A stretch of 64,000 nucleotides of DNA from JANYCG01 sp031386665 (GCA_031386665.1 JANNCN010000082.1:1-64000); one strand, 5' to 3'; positions 15,415-24,105 are shown, numbered from the stretch's first letter. Numbers and translations: made by a program. Notes: generated from the letters alone by a model not told the origin.

Positions 15415-15454
15415 CCGGAGCTTAAGGTTCCGTCCTCAGATGAGCGATGGAACC
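15405..15454 (+). promoter_or_regulatory. Candidate attenuator/switch with two exclusive hairpins
   Basis: Hairpin 1: GCTCATCTGA (15405-15414) with TCAGATGAGC (15436-15445), 10 bp perfect. Alternative pairing 2: GGTTCC (15426-15431), in the loop of hairpin 1, with GGAACC (15449-15454). The two cannot readily coexist because only three bases separate the right arms across a 10-bp stem. The stop codon of the 31-codon ORF lies in hairpin 1, so ribosome position could choose between the forms. Confidence 0.45.
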
Positions 15455-15549
15455 TGTCAAGCTGTCAACTTGCTGCTCTCACACTGGTTTTCAACGCAAT
15501 TTTGAATCGACGGTTTTTTAATCGGTCATGTCCCTTTGAGGAATGATGC

Positions 15550-16413
15550 ATGCAAGCCCCTGCCGATAACCGCCCACAGCCCAGGCCCAATTTCAAATTT
15601 TCAGGCCTCTGGGTTCCCCTGATCACACCGTTTCACAAAGGCCTGATCGACCACGAGTCACTCAGCGCCTTGGTTAAACGGTACGCAAAAGACGGTGTCA
15701 GCGGCTTCGTGGTGTGCGGCTCCACTGGCGAAGCAGCTGCCTTAGATGATGCCGAGCAAATCGCCGTGCTGCAAACCGTCTTGCAGGCGTGCGGCGATTT
15801 GCCCGTGGTGATGGGTGTCTCGGGCTACAACCTGCCCAAAATGCAGGCCTGGGTCACGGTGCTGGCTGCGTGCAACATAGCCGGTCTGCTGGTGCCCGCG
15901 CCGCACTACATCCGCCCCTCGCAGGCGGGTCTGCAAGCCTGGTTCACGGCAATCGCCGACGCTACGCCCATGCCGCTGATCATTTACGACATTCCCTACC
16001 GTACGGGCGCAATCATCGATCTAGCCACGCTGATGAATCTGGCGGCGCATCCGCGCATCGTCGGCATCAAAGACTGTGGCGGTGATGCTGCCAAGACCCG
16101 CGCCCTGATCTCCGATGGCAGACTGGCCGTGCTGGCTGGCGACGACGCGCAAATTTTCACGACCGTCGCCCAAGGCGGCGCTGGAGCCATTGCAGCCAGT
16201 GCGCACATTCGCACCAACGAATTTGTCGAGGTGATTCGCCACCTGCGCGGCGGCGATTTAGTCCAAGCCCGCCAAGCATGGGAACCATTGCCAACGTTGA
16301 TCGATGCGATGTTTGCCGAACCTAACCCAGCGTCGATTAAAGCGGCATTGGCGGTGCAGGGTTCGATTCAGAATGAGTTACGGTTGCCAATGATGGCGGC
16401 GCGGATCGCCTAG
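15550..16413 (+). CDS. Dihydrodipicolinate synthase (DapA) family protein
   Basis: A 287-residue class I aldolase-fold enzyme. It shows the Schiff-base lysine in VGIKDCGGD, the tyrosine of IIYDIPYRTG, and GSTGEAAALDDAEQ corresponding to the GTTGE pyruvate-site motif. The N-terminal 18 residues are an extra polar extension. DapA condenses pyruvate with aspartate semialdehyde, but the family also contains aldolases with other aldehyde partners; the replacement of GTTGE by GSTGE and the isolation from lysine genes leave the substrate open. GAGGA lies at a good distance before the ATG. The leader carries a candidate uORF and hairpins (15319-15454). Confidence 0.85.
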   Translation: MQAPADNRPQPRPNFKFSGLWVPLITPFHKGLIDHESLSALVKRYAKDGVSGFVVCGSTGEAAALDDAEQIAVLQTVLQACGDLPVVMGVSGYNLPKMQAWVTVLAACNIAGLLVPAPHYIRPSQAGLQAWFTAIADATPMPLIIYDIPYRTGAIIDLATLMNLAAHPRIVGIKDCGGDAAKTRALISDGRLAVLAGDDAQIFTTVAQGGAGAIAASAHIRTNEFVEVIRHLRGGDLVQARQAWEPLPTLIDAMFAEPNPASIKAALAVQGSIQNELRLPMMAARIA

Positions 16414-16502
16414 CACTCGCTAGACTTCTGGACTTACACCGTTTTCGCGGAAGCGTCTAGGCCTTTCTGACGCTACGCTACTGTTGGGTTTCCCCCAAAA
16501 AG

Positions 16503-16754
16503 CTAACCGCCTGTGACCGGCGGAAAGAACGCGACCTCGGCACTGTCCCACAGCACTGTGCCTTCATCGGCCATGGCTTGATTCATCGCAACACGAAGCG
16601 TTTTGCTGCGCGCCAAGGCCAGCGCATGCGAGCCACCACGGGCGATCAGCTCGTCTCGCAGCGCGGCCAAGGTGGGTGCCGACGTGGCGACAGATTCGCT
16701 GCCAACGCCAATGGTTTCACGAATCGAGGCGAAATATTTGACAGTGATTTTCAT
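16503..16754 (-). CDS. moaD: Molybdopterin synthase sulfur carrier subunit MoaD
   Basis: An 83-residue ubiquitin-like sulfur carrier ending in Gly-Gly (FFPPVTGG), the C-terminus that is adenylated by MoeB and thiocarboxylated. The start MKITVKYFASIRE at 16754 aligns with the family and lies 4 bp after the moeA stop, so moaD is the last gene of mobB-moeA-moaD. The open frame continues upstream into moeA in another frame and those residues were discarded. Its partner MoaE is encoded separately at 14684-15271. Confidence 0.93.
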   Translation of the reverse strand: MKITVKYFASIRETIGVGSESVATSAPTLAALRDELIARGGSHALALARSKTLRVAMNQAMADEGTVLWDSAEVAFFPPVTGG

Positions 16755-16758
16755 GGCT

Positions 16759-18012
16759 TCAAGACGATAGTTCTGAAAACGCAATGAACTGCACGATATC
16801 ACCCACTGCGATGGGGTTGCCCGCCGGGTTGTCGACCACGCCATCGCCCCAAACGGCTGAGGTGAGCACACCTGAGCTTTGGTTGGGAAACAGATCCAAA
16901 CCACCTTGCGCGTTGCGTCGAACCCGCAAAAACTCACGGCGCTTGTCGGCTTTGGGCCAACTAAAGTGCGCTGGCAAAGCAACAGATTTTGCAGTGACGC
17001 AAATTGCCCCTTGAAGTTTCAGAAGGAATGGACGCACCAACACCAGGAAAGTGATGAAGCTGGACACCGGGTTGCCAGGCAGCCCCATGAAATGCGCACC
17101 CCCAATGCGACCGTAGGCAAACGGCTTACCGGGTTTGATGGCGATTTGCCACAGGTTCAACTCGCCCAGGGCCTGCACAGCGGGTTTGATGTGGTCTTCT
17201 TCACCGACCGAGACACCCCCGCTGGTCAAAATCAGGTCATGGTGATCTGACGCTACGCGCAGGGCTTCGAGCGTGGCGTCCAGCCGATCTGGCACGATGC
17301 CCAAGTCGGTTACCACGCAGCCCAAGCGAATCAACAGCGCCCGCAAAAAAAATCGGTTGGAGTTGTAGATCGCGCCAGGCTTCATGTCACCAGGTGCCAC
17401 GTCGCCTGGCATGACCAACTCATCGCCCGTGGAGAAAAGCGCGACACGCGGTTGGCGAGCCACTTGCAGGCGGTTCATGCCAACGCTGGCGGCCAGGCCT
17501 AAGCAGGCGGGGGTCAGCCGATCGCCTTTTGAGAGAACCACGGCCCCTTGTGTGACGTCTTCGCCAGCGCGTCGAATCCATTGACCCGGTTGCGCCAACA
17601 CGTTCACCTTAACCTGATCGACACCGCCCGCCGAGCTCACCAGCGTGCAGTCTTCCTGCATCACGATGGCATCTGCACCTGCGGGCACCGGTGCGCCCGT
17701 GAAAATGCGCGCCGCCGTGCCGTTGTGCAAAGGGCTTCCACTCGCGCCCGCCGCAATGCGTTGGGACACGGGCAGCAAGGTGCCCAGCTCGGGTAAATCG
17801 GCACAGCGCAGCGCGTAACCGTCCATCGAGCTGTTGTCTTGCGGTGGCACCTGCAGAGCAGACACCACCTCTTGCGCAAGCACGCGGCCATCGGCATCGA
17901 AGGTTGAGATCTCGTCAACACCTGGCAACACCACCGCGTGCGCCAGCAGCTCAGCCAGCGCACTGTCCAGAGATTTCAAAGGCGGTCGTGCCGCAGGCAC
18001 AGGCAGGCTCAT
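16759..18012 (-). CDS. moeA: Molybdopterin molybdenumtransferase MoeA
   Basis: A 417-residue enzyme that inserts molybdate into adenylylated molybdopterin. It contains the MoeA N-terminal motifs DNSSMDGYAL and GTAARIFTGAPVPAGADAIVMQED, the MoCF-binding core LTSGGVSVGEEDHIK, and AFGRIGG-like substrate loop KPGKPFAYGRIGGAHFMGLPGNPVSS. Length is normal. The start ATG overlaps the mobB stop by ATGA (18009-18012), and moaD follows within 4 bp, so the three genes are one operon dedicated to molybdenum cofactor assembly. Confidence 0.95.
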   Translation of the reverse strand: MSLPVPAARPPLKSLDSALAELLAHAVVLPGVDEISTFDADGRVLAQEVVSALQVPPQDNSSMDGYALRCADLPELGTLLPVSQRIAAGASGSPLHNGTAARIFTGAPVPAGADAIVMQEDCTLVSSAGGVDQVKVNVLAQPGQWIRRAGEDVTQGAVVLSKGDRLTPACLGLAASVGMNRLQVARQPRVALFSTGDELVMPGDVAPGDMKPGAIYNSNRFFLRALLIRLGCVVTDLGIVPDRLDATLEALRVASDHHDLILTSGGVSVGEEDHIKPAVQALGELNLWQIAIKPGKPFAYGRIGGAHFMGLPGNPVSSFITFLVLVRPFLLKLQGAICVTAKSVALPAHFSWPKADKRREFLRVRRNAQGGLDLFPNQSSGVLTSAVWGDGVVDNPAGNPIAVGDIVQFIAFSELSS

Positions 18013-18542
18013 CCGAAGGCTTCGGCGCGGTAGTCGAAGCGCATGGCGTTGGCCAATATCCAGTCTGCTACGGCTTGCGGGTTGTTTAGATCCAGCACTG
18101 GGCGCTGGGTGGGTTCAGGCAACTGATCTGGCGAGTCTGTTGCGATGGCGACGATGAAAGGGTCGTCCACGTAACGCGCACGCTTGCCTTCTGACGCGCG
18201 CCAAACCTCAATTTTCTGTAAATCGCTCTGTTTGAAACCTTCCACAATCACCCAGTCCACGCCGTCATACAGTTCGGCAATGAGCTGGTGCACGGTCAAG
18301 GCGGCGGGCTGCTCAAACTCGCGCATCAGCGCCAGACGGGTGTCGCTGGCCACCACCACTTCAAATGCTCCCGCCTCGCGGTGCCGCCAAGTGTCTTTGC
18401 CCGCATGGTCGATATTGAAGCTGTGGTGGGCGTGCTTGACCACAGACACCCGCTGCCCGCATGCTCGCAAGAGCGGAATCAGACGCTCTACCAAGGTGGT
18501 TTTGCCAGACCCTGAGAACCCCGCGATACCGATAACGTTCAT
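18009..18542 (-). CDS. mobB: Molybdopterin-guanine dinucleotide biosynthesis protein MobB
   Basis: A 177-residue P-loop GTPase. The Walker A motif GFSGSGKTTLVERL is near residue 8-21, and VVKHAHHSFNIDHAGKDTWRHREAGA is a family hallmark. MobB assists MobA in adding GMP to molybdopterin for the MGD cofactor of DMSO-reductase-family enzymes. It heads the mobB-moeA-moaD operon. MobA is not in the window. Confidence 0.94.
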   Translation of the reverse strand: MNVIGIAGFSGSGKTTLVERLIPLLRACGQRVSVVKHAHHSFNIDHAGKDTWRHREAGAFEVVVASDTRLALMREFEQPAALTVHQLIAELYDGVDWVIVEGFKQSDLQKIEVWRASEGKRARYVDDPFIVAIATDSPDQLPEPTQRPVLDLNNPQAVADWILANAMRFDYRAEAFG

Positions 18543-18620
18543 TGAATTGTTTTTCCCCGGAATAAAGGCTGCGAATTGCGCAGCGTCATGGATCGCTATG
18601 ACCAGAGCAGCAAGCCAGCC

Positions 18621-20126
18621 CTATTGGCAATGCTGGCTGATATAGGTTTTGATAGCTGCCACATTAGGCTGCATGCTGATGACCCGCTTGGGCAGGGCTT
18701 CTATGCCCTCAAACTGCGCAGGGCGACTGGGCTCACGGCCCAGCGCTTCGACAATGGTCGCTGCAAATTTGATGGGCAAGGCGGTTTCCAGAACAATCAT
18801 GGGGGTACCCGCCTTCAAGTGTTGACGTGCCACCTTCAGGCCGTCAGCCGTGTGGGTGTCAACCATCACTCCATAGCGTGCAAAGGTGTCCCGAATGGTG
18901 GCCAGACGATCGGCATGGGTGCTTTTGCCGCTCACAAACCCATAGCGGGTGGCAGCATCGGCAAAGCTGGCATCGCCGCTCAAATCAAATCGCCCGGCTG
19001 ATGACAGCGCATCCCCAAAAAGCGCCTGGGTCTTGGCGCCGTCGCGCCCCAGCAAATCGAACACGAAGCGCTCGAAATTGGAGGCCTTGGAGATGTCCAT
19101 TGAAGGGCTGGAGGTTTCGTGCGTATCGCTGCTCCCCCGTACTCGGTAGGCGCCTGTGCGAAAGAACTCATCCAGCACGTCGTTTTCATTCGTAGCGACG
19201 ATCAGTTTGTCGATGGGCAAGCCCATCATGCGTGCCACGTGACCTGCGCAGACGTTGCCAAAATTGCCACTGGGCACGGTGAAACTGACTTTTTGCGCGA
19301 CAAAATTTTTCGACGGGCCGCCCCTAGAAAAATTAGCCCCCTCGGCGGGCAGCGCGCTACGCGAAGCGAGAAGCGTGGGGGCTTGAGTCACTTGGAAGTA
19401 ACCTGCAAAGTAATACACCACCTGCGCCATCAGCCGGGCCCAATTGATGGAGTTGACCGTGCCAATTTTGAACTTGCGTTTGAAGTCCAGGTCGTTTGAC
19501 ACCGCTTTGACCATGTCCTGGCAATCGTCAAACACACCTTCAATCGCGATGTTATGAATGTTTTCGTCCAGCAGGCTGAACATCTGTGCCTGCTGAAACG
19601 GGCTCATGCGACCCGCAGGCGAAGTCATGAAAACGCGCACGCCCTTTTTGCCACGCATCGCATATTCAGCCGCGCTGCCGGTGTCGCCACTGGTGGCACC
19701 CAAAATATTGAGCTCTGCACCACGGCGGGCCAACTCGTATTCAAACAAATTGCCCAGCAATTGCATGGCCATGTCTTTGAAGGCGAGCGTGGGGCCGTTG
19801 GAGAGGCCTTGCAGATACAGGCCATCGTCCAGCTCTTTCAACGGCACAATTTCTGGCGTTCTAAAAACTTTTTCGGTGTACGTTTTGCGGCAAATGCTTT
19901 TCAAATCGGCCGCAGGAATGTCGTCAACATACAGCGACAGGATTTCAAACGCCAGGTCAGCGTAGCTCAGGCTGCGCCATTGTTCAAGCGTCTCTGGGCT
20001 GACCTGCGGATAGGTCTCTGGCAGGTACAAACCGCCATCAGGGGCCAGGCCCTCGAGTAGGATTTCGCAGAAGCGTTTGCGCGCCGATGCTGCTGGGTTT
20101 GCGGCGCGGGTGGAGAGGTAGCGCAT
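18621..20126 (-). CDS. thrC: Threonine synthase ThrC with in-frame repeat insertion
   Basis: A 501-residue PLP enzyme converting O-phosphohomoserine to threonine. The N-terminal MRYLSTRA, the PLP-lysine motif PTLAFKDMAMQLLG (Lys117) and the phosphate loop ATSGDTGSAAEYA (144-156) are present. Residues 249-277 (APTLLASRSALPAEG then ANFSRGGPSKNFVA) are not part of ThrC; they are encoded by the palindromic element at 19296-19382 and sit between YFAGYFQVTQ and KVSFTVPSGNFGNV, at a loop before a conserved strand. The frame stays open, and the rest of the enzyme is normal. The start codon shares one base with the hom stop (TAATG), so thrC is translated together with hom. Confidence 0.95.
   Translation of the reverse strand: MRYLSTRAANPAASARKRFCEILLEGLAPDGGLYLPETYPQVSPETLEQWRSLSYADLAFEILSLYVDDIPAADLKSICRKTYTEKVFRTPEIVPLKELDDGLYLQGLSNGPTLAFKDMAMQLLGNLFEYELARRGAELNILGATSGDTGSAAEYAMRGKKGVRVFMTSPAGRMSPFQQAQMFSLLDENIHNIAIEGVFDDCQDMVKAVSNDLDFKRKFKIGTVNSINWARLMAQVVYYFAGYFQVTQAPTLLASRSALPAEGANFSRGGPSKNFVAQKVSFTVPSGNFGNVCAGHVARMMGLPIDKLIVATNENDVLDEFFRTGAYRVRGSSDTHETSSPSMDISKASNFERFVFDLLGRDGAKTQALFGDALSSAGRFDLSGDASFADAATRYGFVSGKSTHADRLATIRDTFARYGVMVDTHTADGLKVARQHLKAGTPMIVLETALPIKFAATIVEALGREPSRPAQFEGIEALPKRVISMQPNVAAIKTYISQHCQ
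19296..19382 (-). repeat. Coding palindromic element, copy in thrC
   Basis: On the minus strand: CCCCCACGCTTCTCGCTTCG, then GCGCTGCCCGCCGAGGGGGC, then TAATTTTTC and GAAAAATT flanking TAGGGGCGGCCCGTC. From the GAGGGGGC block to GAAAAATT it is identical to the sdhE copy. It is read in the same frame as in moaE and sdhE. Confidence 0.9.
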
Positions 20127-21493
20127 TACGCCAACTCTTCCTTGCGAATCCGCACAATTGGCGCAAGTACCGTCGGCAAAGCCTGCATCAACGCCAAGGC
20201 GGCGTTCATGGTGCCTTCGCGGGTGTCGTGCGTGAGGAGGATCAAATCGGTTTGCGCGACCGCGAGGTCGCCTGCGGCTCCACCTTCGCCACCCACTTCA
20301 TCCGCTTCGCGCTGCAAAACGGCATCGATGCTGATGCCTGCGTCCGCCAAAATACCAGTCACTTTAGCCAGTACGCCAGCTTCATCGGCCACATTCAGGC
20401 GCAGGTAATAGCTGGTCACGACATCGCTCATGGGCAGAATTGGCGTGTCACTCTTGGCTTGGTCAAAAGTGTGCGGCTGGAACGCCAAAGCAGGCACACG
20501 CTGGGCTTCGTTCGCGCCATGCAAACGTGTAATGTCCACCAGATCAGCAATCACCGCGCTGGCCGTGGGTTCAGAACCTGCTCCTTTGCCGTAATACAGT
20601 GTGGTGCCAACCGCATCGCCGTTCACGACGACCGCGTTCATGGCCCCTTCGACATTGGCAATCAATCGCTTGGCTGGAATCAAACTGGGGTGAACCCGCA
20701 ACTCGATACCCTCTTTGCCGTTGGAGATGGCTCGCTTGGTGATGCCCAAAAGTTTGATGCGGTAGCCCAACTGTTCTGCATATTTGATGTCCACTGCGCC
20801 CAGGTTGGAGATGCCCTCAACGTAAGCTTTGTCAAACTGCACAGGAATGCCAAAGGCGATGGCCGACATCAAGGTGACTTTGTGTGCTGCGTCCACGCCT
20901 TCTATGTCAAAGGTGGGGTCGGCTTCGGCATAGCCCAGGGTTTGGGCTTTTTTGAGCACGGTGGCGAAGTCCAATCCCTTGTCCCGCATCTCGGACAAGA
21001 TGAAATTGGTTGTGCCATTGATGATGCCTGCAATCCACTGAATGCGGTTGGCGGTCAGGCCTTCGCGCAGGGCTTTGATGATGGGAATGCCACCGGCCAC
21101 CGCCGCTTCAAACGCCACCATCACGCCGCGCGCCTGAGCAGCCGCAAAAATTTCAGTCCCATGCACAGCCAGCAAGGCTTTGTTGGCTGTGACCACATGT
21201 TTGCCTGCGGCAATGGCTTCCATCACCAACTGCTTGGCAATGCCGTAGCCGCCAATCAACTCAATCACGATATCAATGTCGGGGTTGGCAATCACGGCGC
21301 GGGCATCACTCACGACCAGCACGCCGGGGCCGACAGCCGCACTGGCCCGCGCGACGTCAAGGTCTGCCACCATGGTGATGGCAATGCCCCGACCCGCTCT
21401 GCGCTGAATTTCAGTTTGATTGCGTTGCAAGACGTTGAAAACGCCGCTTCCGACGGTACCGATGCCCAGAAGGCCTACTTGAATGGGTTTCAT
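20126..21493 (-). CDS. hom: Homoserine dehydrogenase
   Basis: A 455-residue NAD(P)-dependent enzyme that reduces aspartate semialdehyde to homoserine. It has the nucleotide-binding start MKPIQVGLLGIGTVGSGVFN, the catalytic block GIINGTTNFILSEM, FDIEGVDAAHKV, and a C-terminal ACT regulatory domain (YYLRLNVADEAGVLAKVTGILADAGISIDAV), which suggests feedback by threonine. The ACT domain contains a short extra GGEGGAAGDLAVAQ segment over a small palindrome (GCGACC GCGA GGTCGC at 20256-20271). The start at 21493 is the family N-terminus; the longer frame reaching 21694 overlaps the upstream gene and was rejected. It lies 41 bp after the aminotransferase gene and is followed by thrC. Confidence 0.95.
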   Translation of the reverse strand: MKPIQVGLLGIGTVGSGVFNVLQRNQTEIQRRAGRGIAITMVADLDVARASAAVGPGVLVVSDARAVIANPDIDIVIELIGGYGIAKQLVMEAIAAGKHVVTANKALLAVHGTEIFAAAQARGVMVAFEAAVAGGIPIIKALREGLTANRIQWIAGIINGTTNFILSEMRDKGLDFATVLKKAQTLGYAEADPTFDIEGVDAAHKVTLMSAIAFGIPVQFDKAYVEGISNLGAVDIKYAEQLGYRIKLLGITKRAISNGKEGIELRVHPSLIPAKRLIANVEGAMNAVVVNGDAVGTTLYYGKGAGSEPTASAVIADLVDITRLHGANEAQRVPALAFQPHTFDQAKSDTPILPMSDVVTSYYLRLNVADEAGVLAKVTGILADAGISIDAVLQREADEVGGEGGAAGDLAVAQTDLILLTHDTREGTMNAALALMQALPTVLAPIVRIRKEELA

Positions 21494-21534
21494 TGAAAAT
21501 TCAGAATTCAAAAAATGGGGAGTGCGCAGCGGAA

Positions 21535-22803
21535 TCAAGCCCGGTTGGCCACCAGTTTGATGGCGCTCGGTTTGACGTCGGTGCCGTGGGCTTTGCGGTA
21601 GCTCTCCAAGAACCGCGCGATGCGGCCAATGGCTTCGCGCAGATCGTCTTCGTGCGGCAAAAACACAATGCGGAAGTGATCGGGTGACGGCCAATTGAAG
21701 CCCGTGCCTTGCACCAGCATGACACGGGTTTCTTTCAGCAAAGCCAAAAAGAACTCGCGGTCGTCTTGGATCGGGTAAACCTTGGGGTCCAGCTTGGGAA
21801 ACATGTAAAGCGCGGCTTGCGGCTTGACACAGGTCACGCCCGGGATGGCTGTGATCAGCTCAAAGGCAAGGTCGCGCTGGCGACGCAGGCGGCCACCGTC
21901 ACAGGTCAGGTCGTTGATACTTTGGTAACCACCCAGAGCGGTTTGAATTGCCCATTGGCCTGGCACGTTGGAACACAGCTTCATGTTGGACAGCATGTTC
22001 AGGCCTTCGATGTAATCGGTCGCCATCTTTTTGTCGCCCGACACCACCATCCAGCCTGCGCGGTAACCGCAGGAACGGTAGCTTTTGCTCAAGGAATTGA
22101 AGGTGAGGGTCAGCACGTCATGCGACAAAGACGCCAACGCCGTGTGCTCGATGCCGTCGTACAAAACTTTGTCGTACACCTCGTCCGCCAACACCACCAA
22201 GCCGTGCTCACGGGCCAAATCAACAATGCCGGCCAGCAACGCATCGGTGTACATCACACCGGTCGGGTTGTTGGGGTTAATCACCACGATCCCCTTGGTG
22301 CGGGGTGTAATTTTGGCGCGAATGTCGGCCAAATTGGGCATCCAGCCATTGGCCTCGTCGCACAGGTAATGCACGGGCGTGCCCCCCGACAAACTGGTGG
22401 CCGCTGTCCAAAGCGGATAGTCGGGCATGGGCAACAGCAGTTCGTCGCCATTATCCAAGAGCGCGTTGGTGGCCATGGTAATGAGCTCACTGGCACCGTT
22501 GCCCAGGTAAATGTCGTCCAACGTGACGCATGCAATGCCCTGCTTCTGGGTTTCATGCATCACGGCCTTGCGCGCTGCAAAAATGCCTTTGCTGTCAGAG
22601 TAACCGGCCGAATTGGGCAGGTTGCGAATCATGTCTTGCTGAATTTCCTCGGGCGCATCAAAACCAAACACCGCCAGGTTGCCCAGGTTGAGTTTGATGA
22701 TTTTTTGGCCTTCGTCCTCCATCTTGCGGGCCGCATCCATGATGGGGCCGCGAATGTCATATAGCACGTTCGCCAATTTGGCAGATTTCTGAATGGTTTT
22801 CAA
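21535..22803 (-). CDS. AlaA-type alanine/aspartate aminotransferase
   Basis: A 422-residue fold-type I PLP enzyme. The PLP lysine is in NSLSKSYRSCGYRAGW; NPNNPTGVMY, LADEVYDKVLYDG and the terminal RIVFLPHEDDL arginine are the other hallmarks of this subgroup, which transfers amino groups between glutamate and pyruvate. The start is a TTG at 22803 with GGGAGG four bases upstream, giving MKTIQKSAKLANV, the usual N-terminus; the upstream TTG at 22815 lies inside the ribosome-binding site. It heads a likely operon with hom and thrC, which places amino-group transfer with the aspartate family pathway. Confidence 0.92.
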   Translation of the reverse strand: MKTIQKSAKLANVLYDIRGPIMDAARKMEDEGQKIIKLNLGNLAVFGFDAPEEIQQDMIRNLPNSAGYSDSKGIFAARKAVMHETQKQGIACVTLDDIYLGNGASELITMATNALLDNGDELLLPMPDYPLWTAATSLSGGTPVHYLCDEANGWMPNLADIRAKITPRTKGIVVINPNNPTGVMYTDALLAGIVDLAREHGLVVLADEVYDKVLYDGIEHTALASLSHDVLTLTFNSLSKSYRSCGYRAGWMVVSGDKKMATDYIEGLNMLSNMKLCSNVPGQWAIQTALGGYQSINDLTCDGGRLRRQRDLAFELITAIPGVTCVKPQAALYMFPKLDPKVYPIQDDREFFLALLKETRVMLVQGTGFNWPSPDHFRIVFLPHEDDLREAIGRIARFLESYRKAHGTDVKPSAIKLVANRA

Positions 22804-22946
22804 AGTGCCTCCCAAGGGGTGGAGATAGCGGAAAACCTATAATTTGACCACAGTTATGCAGGCTTTTACTGCACTGCAACAATCACATTGGACATTCTTT
22901 GCCGGGGCGGTAACCCAGCCGCCACGTCAACCCACGCGCAATTCGC

Positions 22947-23324
22947 ATGAAAATTCAACCTGATAAATTCACTGTGCAGTCGATCACCGGCTATGGACCA
23001 GGCTGGGTCAGCGTCCAGGGCGAAAAGATTGAAAGCAGCATCGTGGTTAGCGCCAAGGGACAGCGAGTGCCCTGGCAATGCGCCACTTTTCAGGATTTAA
23101 CCGCAGAGCATTTTTCGAAATTGGCCGACATGGCCCCTGAGCTGGTGATATTTGGCAGCGGCAAGTCAATTAAATTCCCCAATCCCAAGTTGCTCACGGC
23201 GCTGTATGCACGGCACATTGGCATGGAGACCATGGACACTTACGCAGCCTGCCGCACCTACAACATTTTGGCGGGCGAAGGACGGGACGTGGTGTTGGCG
23301 CTGCTGATTGATTCTGCCGTTTGA
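22947..23324 (+). CDS. Mth938-like domain protein (DUF498)
   Basis: A 125-residue protein of the Mth938/NDUFAF3-like family. Typical blocks are ITGYGPGWVSVQGEKIESSIVVS, PELVIFGSGKSIKFPNPKLLTALYARHIGMETMDTYAACRTYNIL, and AGEGRDVVLALLI. The human homologue assists assembly of respiratory complex I; bacterial roles are unknown. It is divergent from the aminotransferase gene and precedes the peroxiredoxin gene by 241 bp. It is probably an independent small gene. Confidence 0.88.
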   Translation: MKIQPDKFTVQSITGYGPGWVSVQGEKIESSIVVSAKGQRVPWQCATFQDLTAEHFSKLADMAPELVIFGSGKSIKFPNPKLLTALYARHIGMETMDTYAACRTYNILAGEGRDVVLALLIDSAV

Positions 23325-23565
23325 TTTTGCCTTTTGATTTTGCAGATTGCCCGAGCGCCGACCCGACCTGAATTGCCCCAAGTTGGCAGGGTACAGGCTG
23401 AGCAGTGAACGGTTTGGCAATCGATCATCAATGTGCCTTTGACCTGAGAATCCGAGGGAAATTCAAGGTAAAATAGCGGGTTGCCGTGGTGCTTGGCCTG
23501 GGGTGCACACTCTTTTGGCCTTGTTCCATACCTGACACATTCTGCACAAGAGACTCAAGTTATAT

Positions 23566-24042
23566 ATGGCGATCGTTGTCAATAAACCCCTCCCCGAATT
23601 TGAAGCCAACGCCACCAGTGGCCTGAGGGTGTCCAACACCTCGCACCTAGGCAAAACCATGGTGCTGTATTTTTACCCCAAAGACAACACCCCTGGCTGC
23701 ACCACCGAAGCCATGCAGTTTCGCGACAAGTACAAAGACTTTGTCAAAGCAGGCGCCAATGTGTTTGGCGTCTCGCGCGACAACATGAAATCGCATGACG
23801 AATTTAAAAGCAAGCTTGAATTGCCGTTTGAGTTGATTGCCGACACCGAAGAAAAAATGTGTCACATGTTTGGCGTGGTCAAAAACAAGATCATGTACGG
23901 CAAAAAGGTCAAAGGCATTGAGCGCAGCACCTTTTTAGTGGGCGCCGATGGGCTTTTGAAAGAGGAGTGGCGCGGTTTGAAGGTGCCAGGTCACATTGAC
24001 GACGTGCTCAAGGCGGTTAAGGCGCTCAAAAAGGCGGCCTGA
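23566..24042 (+). CDS. bcp: Thioredoxin-dependent peroxiredoxin, BCP/PrxQ type
   Basis: A 158-residue cytoplasmic peroxidase. The peroxidatic Cys lies in YFYPKDNTPGCTTEAMQFRD (about Cys45). PrxQ proteins often have a resolving Cys five residues later; here that position is Met, so this is a 1-Cys form or uses Cys at about residue 104 (KMCHMFGV). The end LLKEEWRGLKVPGHIDDVLKAVKAL is normal for the family. A GC-rich hairpin follows (24090-24105). The candidate Fur-controlled small RNA lies between it and phoH, which may link iron and peroxide responses. Confidence 0.93.
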   Translation: MAIVVNKPLPEFEANATSGLRVSNTSHLGKTMVLYFYPKDNTPGCTTEAMQFRDKYKDFVKAGANVFGVSRDNMKSHDEFKSKLELPFELIADTEEKMCHMFGVVKNKIMYGKKVKGIERSTFLVGADGLLKEEWRGLKVPGHIDDVLKAVKALKKAA

Positions 24043-24089
24043 TCCAAAGCGCTTTAACCCAGCAGCGAAAGCGAATCTAATTGAATAAA

Positions 24090-24105
24090 GGCGGCCCGAG
24101 CCGCC
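24090..24105 (+). terminator. GC-rich hairpin after bcp
   Basis: GGCGGC CCGA GCCGCC forms a perfect 6-bp stem with a 4-nt loop 48 nt after the bcp stop. There is no T-run, so it may be a weak terminator or a 3'-end stabiliser. Confidence 0.4.

Noticed and set aside
15405..15454. H-type pseudoknot formed by both pairings at once
   Set aside because: Only three bases link the right arms across a 10-bp stem, too short to span it; alternative folds are more reasonable.
20087..21496. 469-codon plus-strand frame
   Set aside because: It is the antisense image of hom, which has full family motifs; the translation is rich in His, Gln and Arg, typical of such shadows.
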